Shown: positions 14,411-14,536 of the stretch, piece after piece
How the letters are laid out: each line of letters opens with the position of its first letter
Numbering within the stretch: position 1 is the first letter of the stretch
Assembly: GCA_963645405.1 (NCBI GenBank)
Contig: CAVISR010000074.1
Span: 1 to 14,536 of the forward strand
Direction of reading: 5' to 3'
DNA from: Colivivens sp963645405
Lineage (GTDB): Bacteria; Bacteroidota; Bacteroidia; Bacteroidales; Bacteroidaceae
Length of the DNA: 14,536 nucleotides
Program-made: the position numbers and the translations under genes
The notes under the pieces: generated by a model
What the model was told of the DNA's origin: nothing
What the model saw: the letters and a program-made list of their open reading frames with translations, nothing else
Databases searched by the model: none

Positions 14411-14420
14411 TAACACTCGA

Positions 14421-14492
14421 GCGCAGCTCGCAAATGCTTACAACGCACAAACCTTCGCTCGCTTTAACGCTCTCGGAGAGAGCTAGCTCCTA
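14421..14492 (+). repeat. Hairpin-bearing intergenic repeat, copy C
   Basis: This copy matches copy A closely: gcgcagctcgc at its start, a middle acaacgcacaaacc, then cgctcgctttaacg, the hairpin gctctc (14469-14474), gga, gagagc (14478-14483) and tagctccta. With copy D it forms an imperfect inverted repeat spanning 14380-14492. Confidence 0.8.
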
Positions 14493-14536
14493 GCTCGCTT
14501 ACGCTCACTCCATCCGGATGGTAAGTCCTTTCCTTC

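Larger units (their letters stand above)
14161..14536. other. Gene-free, repeat-rich right intergenic region
   Basis: No supported gene lies in these 376 bases. They hold the glycosidase upstream region (to about 14270), a 42-bp repeat pair with TTGCAT/ATGCAA palindromes (14281-14364), an inverted copy of the hairpin repeat (14380-14410), a direct copy (14421-14492), and the 10-bp palindrome CATCCGGATG (14511-14520). Short frames through the repeats encode low-complexity Ser/Arg/Ala-rich strings with no start signal, and I do not call them. The window cuts the right side. Confidence 0.7.

Noticed and set aside
1..14536. A mobile element bounded by the end repeats
   Set aside because: The enclosed genes (upp, zapA, rny, carB) are core functions and no transposase, integrase or target-site duplication is visible. 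The shared repeats are better seen as dispersed elements.

Overview
The window looks like chromosomal DNA of a Bacteroidetes bacterium, most likely a Prevotella-type member of the Bacteroidales. Three observations support this. The promoters carry a TAnnTTTG -7 box, in two cases 19-20 bases after a TTG. The gene set includes a Bacteroidetes-style Wzi-like outer-membrane protein, a ZapA/RNase Y cluster and a DUF1680 arabinofuranosidase with Big_4 and FIVAR-like appendages. Most genes also lack a Shine-Dalgarno sequence. The genus is an inference.

Layout. Bases 1-412 hold no gene, but carry two copies of a hairpin-bearing repeat and an 18-bp tandem repeat. On the minus strand, upp (uracil phosphoribosyltransferase, 1621-2283) is followed by a CNNM/CBS membrane protein (413-1528). 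Bases 2284-2710 are a divergent intergenic region with a 22-bp minisatellite and promoters facing outwards on each side. On the plus strand, 2711-7652 is a compact co-directional cluster: an unrecognised 214-aa protein, a small coiled-coil protein, zapA, rny (RNase Y), a Wzi-family outer-membrane protein and a small lipoprotein. carB (7791-11009) follows with its own promoter. A strong bidirectional hairpin terminator separates it from the convergent DUF1680 glycoside hydrolase gene (11166-14120, minus). Bases 14161-14536 are again gene-free and rich in repeats, including two inverted copies of the hairpin repeat seen at the left end.

How the genes relate. upp and carB belong to pyrimidine salvage and de novo synthesis (carB also feeds arginine synthesis), but they lie in separate transcription units. 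The 2711-7652 cluster joins cell division (ZapA and a possible partner), RNA turnover (membrane-anchored RNase Y) and the cell surface (Wzi-like protein and lipoprotein). The solitary secreted glycosidase has no SusC/SusD or sugar-responsive regulator beside it within the window.

No phage, insertion sequence, CRISPR array or obvious defence system is present. The most unusual signals are the repeat family at both ends, whose hairpin keeps its pairing through three different base pairs at one stem position; the eukaryote-like character of CarB; the tandem-repeat-derived tail of the CNNM protein; and the unrecognised first gene of the zapA/rny cluster.
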